From: Paraglaciecola algarum
GTDB lineage: Bacteria; Pseudomonadota; Gammaproteobacteria; Enterobacterales; Alteromonadaceae
Assembly: GCF_021532655.1 (NCBI RefSeq)
Contig: NZ_JAKGAS010000019.1
Span: 1-52,920, forward strand
Direction of reading: 5' to 3'
Length of the DNA stretch: 52,920 nt
Shown here: positions 1 through 8,482 of the stretch, one piece after another
Layout of the letters: each line of letters starts with the position of its first letter
How positions within the stretch are numbered: position 1 is the stretch's first letter
Notes under the pieces: generated by a model
Databases searched by the model: none
Seen by the model: the letters and a program-made list of their open reading frames with translations, nothing else
What the model was told of the DNA's origin: nothing
Program-made: the position numbers and the translations under genes

Positions 1-59
1 CTAATGGTAATCTGTCGCCAGTAGAGTATGAGCAAAGTTCCTTAAGAAAAGTGTCCTGA
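1..59 (+). CDS. 3' end of an IS3-family transposase (partial)
   Basis: The window opens inside a reading frame. From base 3 it reads NGNLSPVEYEQSSLRKVS and stops at TGA 57-59. The LSPVEYE stretch is typical of the extreme C-terminus of the IS3-family OrfB (DDE) transposase, just after the last catalytic Glu region. Only 18 codons are present, so neither the catalytic residues nor the subgroup can be seen. The family call rests on this short motif and on the terminal-repeat-like sequence that follows. Confidence 0.55.
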   Translation, partial: NGNLSPVEYEQSSLRKVS

Positions 60-80
60 TTTAGTTGCGCAGAACACTCA
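1..80 (+). mobile_element. Right end of an IS3-family insertion sequence (partial)
   Basis: After the transposase stop codon there are about 20 bases (61-80, ending AGAACACTCA) that look like the right terminal inverted repeat of an IS3/IS51-type element. Read outward-in, the end would begin TGAGTGTTCTGCGC. The other end lies outside the window, so the repeat cannot be matched and the exact boundary is inferred. The element lies in the cargo part of the island. Confidence 0.4.
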
Positions 81-288
81 ATATATATGCCGTTCAACCT
101 AACAACTAATTTAGACCGTTTTGAGTTGTGAATTCGTAGTGTGAAGCAGAAATTCGGAAAGACCACTACTGGAACTGGAATTCCTAGATTTTACTAGACA
201 TGCTTTTGTTGCTAAACGAATGTTCGATCTGACCCGCTTTGAGTCCAACCTCATCACCTTGTACTACTACCTAAGCGTTTTGTGGCCT

Positions 289-567
289 TCAACTGTTAGT
301 GCTAAGCCTAATTCCATGCTTGGTTGCAAATACTTTTAGCTTTTTCTCATACCGAAGCATTTCTTTTTCGTGACGACAAAAGAATCGAACGACCTCACCT
401 TCATAGATGGCACGAATATCATTCTCGCCCGCATCTATCGAGTAACTGCCATTGCCTAAGTGATACGCTGCTCGTCCGCCGACGAAGTTCTCGATAGTAA
501 AGGTCGATAGTAATGACTCGACTTCATCAGTAGCTATTTGTTGAAAGACAGTATGGCAATAAGGCAT
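289..567 (-). CDS. Small hypothetical protein
   Basis: I do not recognise this protein. The frame is open back to a TTG at 606, but the first ATG is at 567 and gives about 92 residues beginning MPYCHTVFQQIATDEVE. The sequence is soluble in character, with charged residues in the second half (RHEKEMLRYEKKLKVF) and no membrane segment or signal peptide. It lies between an IS3-family end and a divergent small basic protein in island cargo. Both the start and the reality of the gene are uncertain. Confidence 0.4.
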   Translation of the reverse strand: MPYCHTVFQQIATDEVESLLSTFTIENFVGGRAAYHLGNGSYSIDAGENDIRAIYEGEVVRFFCRHEKEMLRYEKKLKVFATKHGIRLSTNS

Positions 568-687
568 ATCTCTGACTCTTGAATTGCTGAAGTTTAAGTA
601 TAGCAAATGACAAACTTGGAAGATCTATGAATTTCATTTAATGTTGATAGCAATTAATCATAAATATCACACGTATACTGAAAAAAT

Positions 688-990
688 ATGAAAAGAAAAT
701 TGATACGTCTGCGTAAAAAACACTTAACTGCATTTTTCAAAAATCAGCATAATATTACTCGCGCTAATAGCACAATCGTTACTTTTGAATCTATCGCTAA
801 AGTAAAGAAAATGGGCCAACAATATTATCATCAAAGGGTTAATCAGCTTCAAAAGTTGAACGCACGTCAACTTAAAAAATATAGAAAAAAGCAAATATTT
901 TCTGGCTTGACAGGTAGTAAATTTGGCGCTATTTGTGAAACAAAATTAAAACCAGCTTCCGCAATTTTTAAAAAAAGTCGCTTTAAATAA
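688..990 (+). CDS. Small, strongly basic hypothetical protein
   Basis: The gene encodes a 100-residue protein very rich in Lys and Arg (for example MKRKLIRLRKKHL at the N-terminus and FKKSRFK at the C-terminus) with almost no acidic residues. This suggests nucleic-acid binding, but no known domain is recognised. It starts with ATG. A TATACT box about 12 bases upstream of the start could be a -10 element, which would leave a very short leader. It is divergent from the 289-567 gene and convergent with the VbhA-like gene. No function is assigned. Confidence 0.45.
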   Translation: MKRKLIRLRKKHLTAFFKNQHNITRANSTIVTFESIAKVKKMGQQYYHQRVNQLQKLNARQLKKYRKKQIFSGLTGSKFGAICETKLKPASAIFKKSRFK

Positions 991-1042
991 TCTGAAAGAA
1001 ATAGTTGAAGTTGTGGGTTCTATGAGCCTGTAGAGCCTGTAA

Positions 1043-1273
1043 CTAATTTTGAGTTACAAACTCTCTGATCAATTGTTCAACATCTAGTTTCTGATTATCT
1101 TTACATGCTGCAATTACTCTCTCTACTAGATGAGGATTTATTGATAGTCCTTCTATACGATTGTTAGCAATCGCCTCTCTGACATTATCGATCATGATGC
1201 GCTGATTAAGTGATAATTGATCATTACATAACTGTATGTTTTGTTCTGATTGATGAGTATCTACTTTGCTCAT
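1043..1273 (-). CDS. VbhA-family antitoxin-like protein (Fic inhibitor), no toxin beside it
   Basis: This is a protein of about 76 residues from the ATG at 1273; the frame extends to a TTG at 1288. The central part, VREAIANNRIEGLSINPHLV, aligns well with the core of VbhA-type class I Fic antitoxins (ALASQRLEGLEPDPQVV in Bartonella VbhA). In that family an alpha-helix bearing (S/T)xxxE(G/N) blocks ATP binding in a Fic toxin. Here the E and G are kept (Glu41, Gly42 from the ATG), but the S/T position is Asn37. VbhA-type antitoxins are normally followed directly by a Fic gene. Downstream on this strand there is only the opposite-strand basic gene, and no HPFxxGNGR motif was seen in the visible cargo. 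It may be a remnant, a solo antitoxin, or act on a toxin elsewhere. Confidence 0.6.
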   Translation of the reverse strand: MSKVDTHQSEQNIQLCNDQLSLNQRIMIDNVREAIANNRIEGLSINPHLVERVIAACKDNQKLDVEQLIREFVTQN

Positions 1274-1399
1274 TATTTGCCTGTTCAAATAGTTTTGAAT
1301 ACATACTTCATTTTTAGAAGCTAAAATTCAAACTTGCAACGAATTGGCACTAAAACGCTTCAATTCGTCCTGAATTAAACTCATACTTCCAAATCATAT

Positions 1400-2878
1400 C
1401 TAATCAATAGCTAATAGACTTCTATACTCCTCAAATGAAAACCTATCAGTCATTCCGCTAACGTAGTCAATCAGTAGGCGCGATCTGTAATACATTTCTA
1501 TAATTTTATCTTCATCTGTTGCGACTGCTGCATCGTGTAGCCTTTTTACGCTATCACAATAATAACGCTTATGTTTATTAGATAATAGATGGTACAACCT
1601 AGTCTCTATAGGAAAAGTTTTTAAGAATTCGCTTTTTGAAAGAGATTTAAAGTTTTCATAATCTAATCTGAGAAGCGGTGTATATATATCAAGTAATCCT
1701 GATATGATAGCGTGCCCTTGCAATTCTGATCTTTCAACCTCCTTGGCAGAAAACACATACTTAAAAGCAACACCCTTTAACACTTCTGTTGCCAAATTAT
1801 ATTCGTCATTACCATCTAATAAAGATTCATCAAGTGTTCCATTGAAAACTGATTCATGATTGGAAATGTATCGTTCAGAAGCATAATTGGCTAGATCATT
1901 TACTAAGTTAGTTCTTAAAGTAAGTATATAAGAATGGTTCTTATTATGAGATTCCGATTCATATCTTGCATATGCCTTTTGCGCAAGGTTAGGAAGATAA
2001 CGTTTTTCAACTACCTCGTTATCTACTTCATCATCATCTAAGTAAGATTCCCAAATACTAACGATAGCTTGATGAAGTTGGTCTACGTCCAAAATACCTT
2101 TATCCAAAGCATCGTCTAAATCCGCAATACAGTATGATATGTCATCCGCTGCTTCCATTATGTAAGTAAGTGGAAATCTATTTCCTGATTCAATGCCTAA
2201 ACTACTTTGTAGTTTCTTAACGTATTCTTCTTCAGAATAATAATAGCCGGGTTTTTTCTTTCTATATTTATACGGTTCAGTTTTTCCTGACGGCCTCTGC
2301 TCATAGGCAGGTCTAGTATATTTAATTAAACAAGCTACTTGAGTAAATGACAAATTCAAGTCCTGCAAGCTATGTAAAAGTCGAATGGCTTGCGCATTAC
2401 CTTCAAAGCAAAGTAAGTCTTTTAGTAGTTTACTTTCCCTAACTTCATCCCCAAATTTTTCTGTAAAAATATTTAACAATGACGTTCCTGACCACATATT
2501 AATAGCTTCTTCACCGAAATGCCCGAAGGCTGGGTTTCCAACATCATGAAGTAAACATGCGATTTCTATTGCGCTGGTAAATCCGTCTTTTTTATCTTCT
2601 AACCCCAATTCTCTTAACTTACCGTCATTATCAAGTTGTTTTAATACAAGCTTAGCTATATACCTACCTACTTGTTGTACTTCTAACGAGTGAGTTAAAC
2701 GACTTCTTACTGCCGCATTCGATTCTAAAGGAAACACTTGAGTTTTTTGTTGAAGCCTTCTTACCGCAGCAGAGTTGATTGAGCGGCCTCGGTCTGATTC
2801 CATTTCCTCATCGAATGTTTTTTTCGGAGCTGTTGATGCACGAAAGCGTTCATGTTTTAGCTTTTCGTTATAATCCAT
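1400..2878 (-). CDS. dgt: Deoxyguanosinetriphosphate triphosphohydrolase (dGTPase), island-borne
   Basis: This 492-aa HD-superfamily enzyme is close in length and layout to E. coli Dgt. The family hydrolyses dGTP to deoxyguanosine and triphosphate, and dGTPases are known to starve phage replication of nucleotides. Visible motifs are QQKTQVFPLE, RLTHSLEV (His63), LLHDVGNPAFGHFGEE (metal ligands His111-Asp112, and His120 and Glu123 matching the E. coli His126/Glu129 pair), CFEGNAQAIRLL near 158-167, and EAADDISY (Asp245/246). The usual GHPPFGH is GNPAFGH here, a His-to-Asn and Pro-to-Ala change at positions not needed for metal binding. An AAGGGAA ribosome binding site precedes the ATG. It lies downstream of the recombinase operon on the same strand after a gap of about 97 bp, as the first cargo gene. 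It is complete, unlike the chromosomal dGTPase that the island interrupts. Confidence 0.88.
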   Translation of the reverse strand: MDYNEKLKHERFRASTAPKKTFDEEMESDRGRSINSAAVRRLQQKTQVFPLESNAAVRSRLTHSLEVQQVGRYIAKLVLKQLDNDGKLRELGLEDKKDGFTSAIEIACLLHDVGNPAFGHFGEEAINMWSGTSLLNIFTEKFGDEVRESKLLKDLLCFEGNAQAIRLLHSLQDLNLSFTQVACLIKYTRPAYEQRPSGKTEPYKYRKKKPGYYYSEEEYVKKLQSSLGIESGNRFPLTYIMEAADDISYCIADLDDALDKGILDVDQLHQAIVSIWESYLDDDEVDNEVVEKRYLPNLAQKAYARYESESHNKNHSYILTLRTNLVNDLANYASERYISNHESVFNGTLDESLLDGNDEYNLATEVLKGVAFKYVFSAKEVERSELQGHAIISGLLDIYTPLLRLDYENFKSLSKSEFLKTFPIETRLYHLLSNKHKRYYCDSVKRLHDAAVATDEDKIIEMYYRSRLLIDYVSGMTDRFSFEEYRSLLAID

Positions 2879-2975
2879 ACTGCTGTTCCCTTAATTATTT
2901 TGTATATAAGGATATTTTCCCCCAAGCATTAAAATAATGCTTGGTATATTACTAGATTTTTTGGGGCTACTGACG

Positions 2976-3497
2976 TTAACTTAAGCCTAACTTTTGTTTT
3001 ATATCGAAAGGTAATTTATTCAACATTTTTTCAAACAATTTTTCACAGTTTTTTTGAAGTAATTGTTCGTTTTCTTTAGTTAATTTAATTGTACTAATCT
3101 TTAATTCTTCTTTTGATTTATGCTGGTAACCTTTGCTACGTGTTTTTAATCTTTTTTCCTTAAAATTAATTAAAACTTCGTTTGCATCATTATAATAATT
3201 TGATAACTTTTCTGAGTAGGTATTACTATTAAAAAGTGGTTGGGGTGCTTTATCTACTCGCCTCGCTACTTCAGCCTTTGAAATTGTCCAAAGGGACAAA
3301 GTTTTATAACTTTGTTTGCTATGGTGCCCACTGATATAGCGCATCTTTTCTTTTTTCAGACTATTTATCGCTTCAAAGGCTTCCTTAGCTGTAGGGTGAA
3401 GTTTTATCCATTCAATATCTTTATCAATATCCAATTTATCAGATTCTTCTTTCTGCCCATCAATTCCCAAAAACTCGCTATAGTAATCATCTGTCAT
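2976..3497 (-). CDS. Small fourth protein of the recombinase operon (TnpC-like accessory)
   Basis: This is a 173-aa hydrophilic, Lys-rich protein with a predicted helical C-terminal half (KISTIKLTKENEQLLQKNCEKLFEKML), possibly a coiled coil. Its ATG overlaps the stop codon of the 896-aa recombinase by one base (TAATG), so it is translationally coupled. Tn554-type elements also end their recombinase operons with a small TnpC that sets orientation or efficiency, and the C-terminal LTKENEQLL pattern recalls such proteins. I saw no HTH motif I could trust. Its role in integration is inferred from position alone. Confidence 0.6.
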   Translation of the reverse strand: MTDDYYSEFLGIDGQKEESDKLDIDKDIEWIKLHPTAKEAFEAINSLKKEKMRYISGHHSKQSYKTLSLWTISKAEVARRVDKAPQPLFNSNTYSEKLSNYYNDANEVLINFKEKRLKTRSKGYQHKSKEELKISTIKLTKENEQLLQKNCEKLFEKMLNKLPFDIKQKLGLS

Positions 3498-6187
3498 TAT
3501 GAAGCCTCATCAAACTTACAAACTAAATCAATAGTTTCATTAAGATAATCAATGAATGCCTGATAAGGAGAATCATCGAAACTTTTATTTAACTCTTGAA
3601 CTTTTTGTAATGCTAAACGCACTATCACTAAGTGTTGCTTTTTAATAAACATCGGTAAATTGGGGTTTCTACAGGCTTCTATGTCAGGCTTTGTATAAAC
3701 GACAATACCTTTATAGTTTGCTTCTGTTATATCACCATTAATGCAACCTAAACAAAACTTAGGGGCTGCATTATGTCTTTGAGGGACGCCATTTTGGGAA
3801 CACTTAGCTTTAAAAAATGTATTTTTTCTCAACACACAAGTATTCCAAGCATTGACTTTTATATCGATGATTCTGTTATTGGCTATATTACTAGTTAGTT
3901 TTTCAAACTCTTCTGGCGTATGTGCCTTTGTAATAACAACAGCTTTATTAATAAATTTATCAAACTGACCTGAATAATGCCTTCTTTCGTCACTAAGGCT
4001 TTTTATTCTAGAACTAACAATGTGATTTATTGTCGTTCTCTTAGCTACCTGCATTATAGCTCTAGCTTCTTTTCCTCTAAGATAAGCCATAAAAAATCGT
4101 TCATCTATATGCTTAAAGTTGGCTCTTATGAATTTACCGACATCGCCTCTATATCTTCTTAATACTGCTTCAGCCCAAATATGTCGCAAAGCATGGGGGG
4201 TAGCCTTATAAACACCAGCACATATTTCCGCTCTAATTGCATTCAAGTCCGAACTACTAAAATCATTTTGATTATATTTTATATAATCTAATGTTTCGGA
4301 TGACAAGCGACTTTCGAATATTTCCACACTATCTTCATCTAAAGAACCGTTTACGAAACGATTTACGATTTTAGCAAAATCTATACTCCCCTCTTTTTCA
4401 ACATATTTACGTGAGACTAAGGCAAGAGTTTTGTTACCTTTTCTCAATTTATCTCTTAAATCTAGAAGTTCCTTTACCTTCCTATTATCTAAGTCATACT
4501 TTTCAGATAACTGTTCTTTTCTTTTTAAATCAATTAAGTTTGAGTCTTTTGAATTTAATAATTGCAGTTCATCAAGATCTAAAAATGTAGCGTATTCATC
4601 AGGGAACTTTTTCCAATGTCTTGTAACCATATTATATATTTGTCGCTCAATTTCGGTATTTTTCCCAAATTTTGCTGAAGACAAGGCAAGGTTATTGTCT
4701 TTTGATGCAGCCAGAGCTGAAATCTGCTTTATAAGAACAGAAGAAGATAATGTTATCTCTCTATCCAATAACGTTTCTCCATTAGTCTTAGGGGATATCC
4801 ATTTAATGTAAAATCGAAAAGGTGAATAAACCGCATCTAAAATATCTTTGTTGACTTCTGATTTTAATGCCGACTCAGGAAAACCATACTCACTAGCTCT
4901 CCACCCCGTATAAGCTACCAATGAAGTTATACCCGCAGCTATAACGTCTCTAAAAAAACTAGCAATATTTCGCCTAGTATTAGTATCAAATTGAGCTGCA
5001 TGTTCAGCCATAATCAATTTCGAAGTTTTTAAATTTATTACTACATCACCTAAAGCACTATCGCATACTTCATCGAATTCTTGTAAGGTGAACTCAATTT
5101 TAAAACCTGCATTATCACTATTAAGACTTGCTGAATATTCAGCAAGTATGTTTTCTCTTTTCTTAAGCTGGTTATTATAAAATCTTGCGTACAGGAGCGA
5201 TCTTACAAATTCATAAGAATCAAAACGAGTTTCATCTAAATTTAGTGCTGTGATTATCCCGCTAAGTTTATCTAGATTAAAGGCATGATACTGAATTACG
5301 ATTTTATTATAGTTTTTTACTAAAATATTATAAAACTGCTCTTTCAACTCATCATAACCATCACTAAATAATGAATTCCATTCATCTTTATTTCCCTCCG
5401 TATCAGTATCCATTCCCAATTGATTAAGAGAGTTACGGAGTGCTGTAGCAAATACAATATGTTGTTCAAAGTAATTTGCACAATAATCTATATAATGTTT
5501 ACCGACATCTAATGTTAAAAAATCAAATGTTCCACCCTTTTTATAGTCTGCCAGTGTCATACCTATTTGTGCTAAACAGGCGGCATTAAATGCTTTATTT
5601 AGATCTTCGTCATGAATACTATGAACAACTTCATCTACGCTGTGGAGGCGTAAAGTTCTTGTAATATTCGATAGGTTAAACATTTTAAATCGAGATCCAT
5701 AAGCGGGAGATGAAAGGCGTCTAACAAAGTCCCCGTCAACAAAATCATTAGTAAGAGATAAACTAAAGAAGTCTTCTAATCCTGACTCATTAAGTGAGTC
5801 AATGTTATTTTCTCGAAGATATGCAAAAAGCATCTTTAGCATTTCCAAATACCAGACACTTCTATAATCCAAAGAGTTATCGTGCCTTTGTTTTAAGAAA
5901 AGCCACTTAGCAAAATCTATTATCGTCAAGTTGATGAACTCTCCGACTTCGAATTCAATTCTAATACTTGGTTTGAATTTTAAAGTTTCTCTATTGAACT
6001 CATCAAAATTTAACGTAGCAAACAATTCCTTATTTCTTGATTTATTTGAAAATGGAATTACCCACCTATTACTTTCAAAAGAAGAATGTCCATTGGGATC
6101 AATTAAACGTAACATGTCAATGCAATGTTCTAAAAACTTACTCTTGGATTCATCAATAATGCTGATTAAATTGTCTAAATTATTCAC
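3497..6187 (-). CDS. gmtZ: Large tyrosine recombinase of the island (GmtZ-like integrase)
   Basis: This is an 896-aa protein whose C-terminal half carries a full tyrosine-recombinase set: Arg430 in VAYTGWRASEYGFP (box I), His665 and Arg668 in HALRH, His693 in NFKHIDERFF, and the likely nucleophile Tyr702 in FMAYL. After the catalytic domain come cysteines at 784, 796, 812, 815 (CLGC) and 839, which suggest a zinc-binding tail. The N-terminal 400 residues show no family I know. It starts with GTG (6187-6185) immediately after the TAA of the preceding gene, with no spacer, so it is probably coupled to it. The symbol comes from my recollection that the second recombinase of gamma-mobile-trio modules is GmtZ. 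The catalytic assignment is firmer than the symbol. Confidence 0.7.
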   Translation of the reverse strand: MNNLDNLISIIDESKSKFLEHCIDMLRLIDPNGHSSFESNRWVIPFSNKSRNKELFATLNFDEFNRETLKFKPSIRIEFEVGEFINLTIIDFAKWLFLKQRHDNSLDYRSVWYLEMLKMLFAYLRENNIDSLNESGLEDFFSLSLTNDFVDGDFVRRLSSPAYGSRFKMFNLSNITRTLRLHSVDEVVHSIHDEDLNKAFNAACLAQIGMTLADYKKGGTFDFLTLDVGKHYIDYCANYFEQHIVFATALRNSLNQLGMDTDTEGNKDEWNSLFSDGYDELKEQFYNILVKNYNKIVIQYHAFNLDKLSGIITALNLDETRFDSYEFVRSLLYARFYNNQLKKRENILAEYSASLNSDNAGFKIEFTLQEFDEVCDSALGDVVINLKTSKLIMAEHAAQFDTNTRRNIASFFRDVIAAGITSLVAYTGWRASEYGFPESALKSEVNKDILDAVYSPFRFYIKWISPKTNGETLLDREITLSSSVLIKQISALAASKDNNLALSSAKFGKNTEIERQIYNMVTRHWKKFPDEYATFLDLDELQLLNSKDSNLIDLKRKEQLSEKYDLDNRKVKELLDLRDKLRKGNKTLALVSRKYVEKEGSIDFAKIVNRFVNGSLDEDSVEIFESRLSSETLDYIKYNQNDFSSSDLNAIRAEICAGVYKATPHALRHIWAEAVLRRYRGDVGKFIRANFKHIDERFFMAYLRGKEARAIMQVAKRTTINHIVSSRIKSLSDERRHYSGQFDKFINKAVVITKAHTPEEFEKLTSNIANNRIIDIKVNAWNTCVLRKNTFFKAKCSQNGVPQRHNAAPKFCLGCINGDITEANYKGIVVYTKPDIEACRNPNLPMFIKKQHLVIVRLALQKVQELNKSFDDSPYQAFIDYLNETIDLVCKFDEAS

Positions 6188-8482
6188 TTAGTATCCCCCC
6201 GAATATGCAGTAAAAATTGGAGGTAAATCATTCCTATATTTTTGATAAAGATTTTGGCCCTCTGTAACGGTTTTTCTGTCAAAAAGCCTGTTTGAAAAAA
6301 CTGTTTCGATCCATTCTGCTGTCGGTAGCGCTTCAAAAAACAAATGTTCAGGTGAACGTTCAAAAATTTTCATATGACTGCGCTCCAATTCTGCCAAATA
6401 ATGCAATAACTTAAGGACAGTCTCAGGTGATTCCACAAGGTTAATTGTATCAGGTAAGTTTTCCTCACAATCTTCAGAAGATAACGAAAAGCCTAATTCA
6501 TTTACTTTCCCATCCTTTTTTTTAGTAACTACTTTTAATAGAGCTAATGTGCTCTCTGCTCTATATCTAATAGTTTTCAAAGCACCTTCAATCGTAATAT
6601 TATATTCTTCAATTTCGGCTTTACTTGGTCTTAAAACATTTAGCTCAATATCATGCATAACAGATCGAGTAATTCTGCCACAATTATCTAAATATGTTTG
6701 GTTCTCCATCGTTCTATAACTTTTTCGCTCTGTTTCATTTTTATGTGAGTTATAATTGGTAATTCGAGTAGGATCAAAATTGTCTGACTCCGAGTGAACT
6801 CTTGAATTTTTAACGGCTTGTGAACTAAAAATACGTGTTACAGTTGGTGTGTCGCAATTTAATAACCAATTAGAATTATTTCTTTCGTAAGCTTCCTTAC
6901 GAACGCCTTTACTACATATAGCCGTTACACAATCGATGAAAACTGATGATGTCTTTTGTTTGGATAATTGAGCACCTATCTCTTTACGAACGCAAGATCC
7001 ACCCAAATATTTAAAAAAAAGAGAGACATTTGTCATGGCTCCCATCTTGGCTTGCAGCGAACCATCGTTATCAACCAATTTTTCATTATTCCGAAAACTA
7101 TCGGTGCGGTCATTTAAAAATGCAATAATAGCAGAACCTATTAATGAAGATCCGGTTACTGTTTCTACCTCATGGTAGCTTTTGGCACGAGATTTAAAAT
7201 AATCTGACTCTATTTGTGTAATTTCACCAGTTTGTCGTCTAGAAAACCTGAAATCTCTGAGCTTTATTCTAAACAAATCAGTTAATGGAACTGTCTGATA
7301 AGACATCAAAAGAGCAAACAAATAGTTTTCTCCCTTTGAGATTGGAATCGAGCTTTTTTGTGAATTAGTATATTCAACTAATTCTTGGATAAATTCGGGA
7401 GTAAACAAAAATGAGCTGTCACTATTTTGGCGAAATATGGTAGTAGGTTTCCCTGTAATCTTAGACGTTTGAGAAGGTATTTTACCTGTATCCCAAAATA
7501 TCTTTAAAGCGAATTGAAAAGCACTTTCAGTACATTGAGAGAATAGAAGAGATTCCACTGCTGAATTGATACTATTGGTGTTATCTTCATCTTCAAGTAA
7601 GCCTTTCAGTTTTACAAAGAAATCTTTTATATACTTTAAGGTTGCGACTTTATACGCAGCCTCCTCACTTCGAAATAGCTTGTTTTTTCTTCCACCTTTG
7701 TAATCTTCCTGTAATGGCCTTATTAGTTTTGGAGGAAAAAAATTTGGCTTTACTTTTTTCTTACGCAAGACATCAATTAATGTATGTTTAGCCTTATTTA
7801 TTTCAATTAGTGAACAACTTATTGTTACTTGAAATGATTTCATTAAAAGCTTTGGTGAAGCCGCTCTATTATAAAGCTGTGTTCCTACACCAATATCGTC
7901 TCGTCTTAACCAAGAGTGAAAGCCAAAATAATCTGTAAGAGTAGTTTGGACTGGCTCGTCAATTGCTGCGGGCTTGTTTTTTGAAAGTAAATCTAAATAC
8001 TGATAATCACTAGTTGTTAGTAAATTAACTCCAAAAGGATTATAATTAAGAGCTTTATTTACTAACCTTAATAGTTCAACCATTCCTGAACTTTGTGTCT
8101 TTACGCCAAAATGCTCAACCCTGTATGTTTCAAAATGTTTTAAAATATTAATTCGATTAAATTGGTTTATTTCTTGTGCATTTAAATAATCCATGAACAT
8201 AGGGGCGATGCTTGACATTGCTTGGCGGTTACTGCTGTTACCATTAGCAAGAACAAATATTACATAATTTGCAGTATATAAAGCAGCAAATATTAGCCGC
8301 TTTTCATGAGATGTTAGATCATCAAGGGCTATTACTTTTGAATTGGAGCCTTTATATTCAGGTACAACAAATTTATCTACATTAAAAGGTTCATAATCAA
8401 CTACTCTAACTGTTTGCTTGCTCGAAAACTCAGCCAGCATCTCAGCTTGTTGGTCTAATAAATTTTCTTCAAGTTTAGTCAT
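6188..8482 (-). CDS. gmtX: Large recombinase-associated protein of the island (GmtX-like)
   Basis: This is a 764-aa protein located between the two tyrosine recombinases. Residues 387-412 (YLFALLMSYQTVPLTDLFRIKLRDF region) resemble box I of tyrosine recombinases, but the invariant Arg is not at its usual place. No HxxR...H...Y series follows. The C-terminal part has only SHKNETERKSYR, which is not a match. It is either a degenerate recombinase serving a structural role or an unrelated DNA-binding partner. Its ATG overlaps the upstream recombinase stop by 8 bases (ATGACTAA). The GmtX name is by position and by lack of catalytic residues, and is tentative. Confidence 0.6.
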   Translation of the reverse strand: MTKLEENLLDQQAEMLAEFSSKQTVRVVDYEPFNVDKFVVPEYKGSNSKVIALDDLTSHEKRLIFAALYTANYVIFVLANGNSSNRQAMSSIAPMFMDYLNAQEINQFNRINILKHFETYRVEHFGVKTQSSGMVELLRLVNKALNYNPFGVNLLTTSDYQYLDLLSKNKPAAIDEPVQTTLTDYFGFHSWLRRDDIGVGTQLYNRAASPKLLMKSFQVTISCSLIEINKAKHTLIDVLRKKKVKPNFFPPKLIRPLQEDYKGGRKNKLFRSEEAAYKVATLKYIKDFFVKLKGLLEDEDNTNSINSAVESLLFSQCTESAFQFALKIFWDTGKIPSQTSKITGKPTTIFRQNSDSSFLFTPEFIQELVEYTNSQKSSIPISKGENYLFALLMSYQTVPLTDLFRIKLRDFRFSRRQTGEITQIESDYFKSRAKSYHEVETVTGSSLIGSAIIAFLNDRTDSFRNNEKLVDNDGSLQAKMGAMTNVSLFFKYLGGSCVRKEIGAQLSKQKTSSVFIDCVTAICSKGVRKEAYERNNSNWLLNCDTPTVTRIFSSQAVKNSRVHSESDNFDPTRITNYNSHKNETERKSYRTMENQTYLDNCGRITRSVMHDIELNVLRPSKAEIEEYNITIEGALKTIRYRAESTLALLKVVTKKKDGKVNELGFSLSSEDCEENLPDTINLVESPETVLKLLHYLAELERSHMKIFERSPEHLFFEALPTAEWIETVFSNRLFDRKTVTEGQNLYQKYRNDLPPIFTAYSGGY

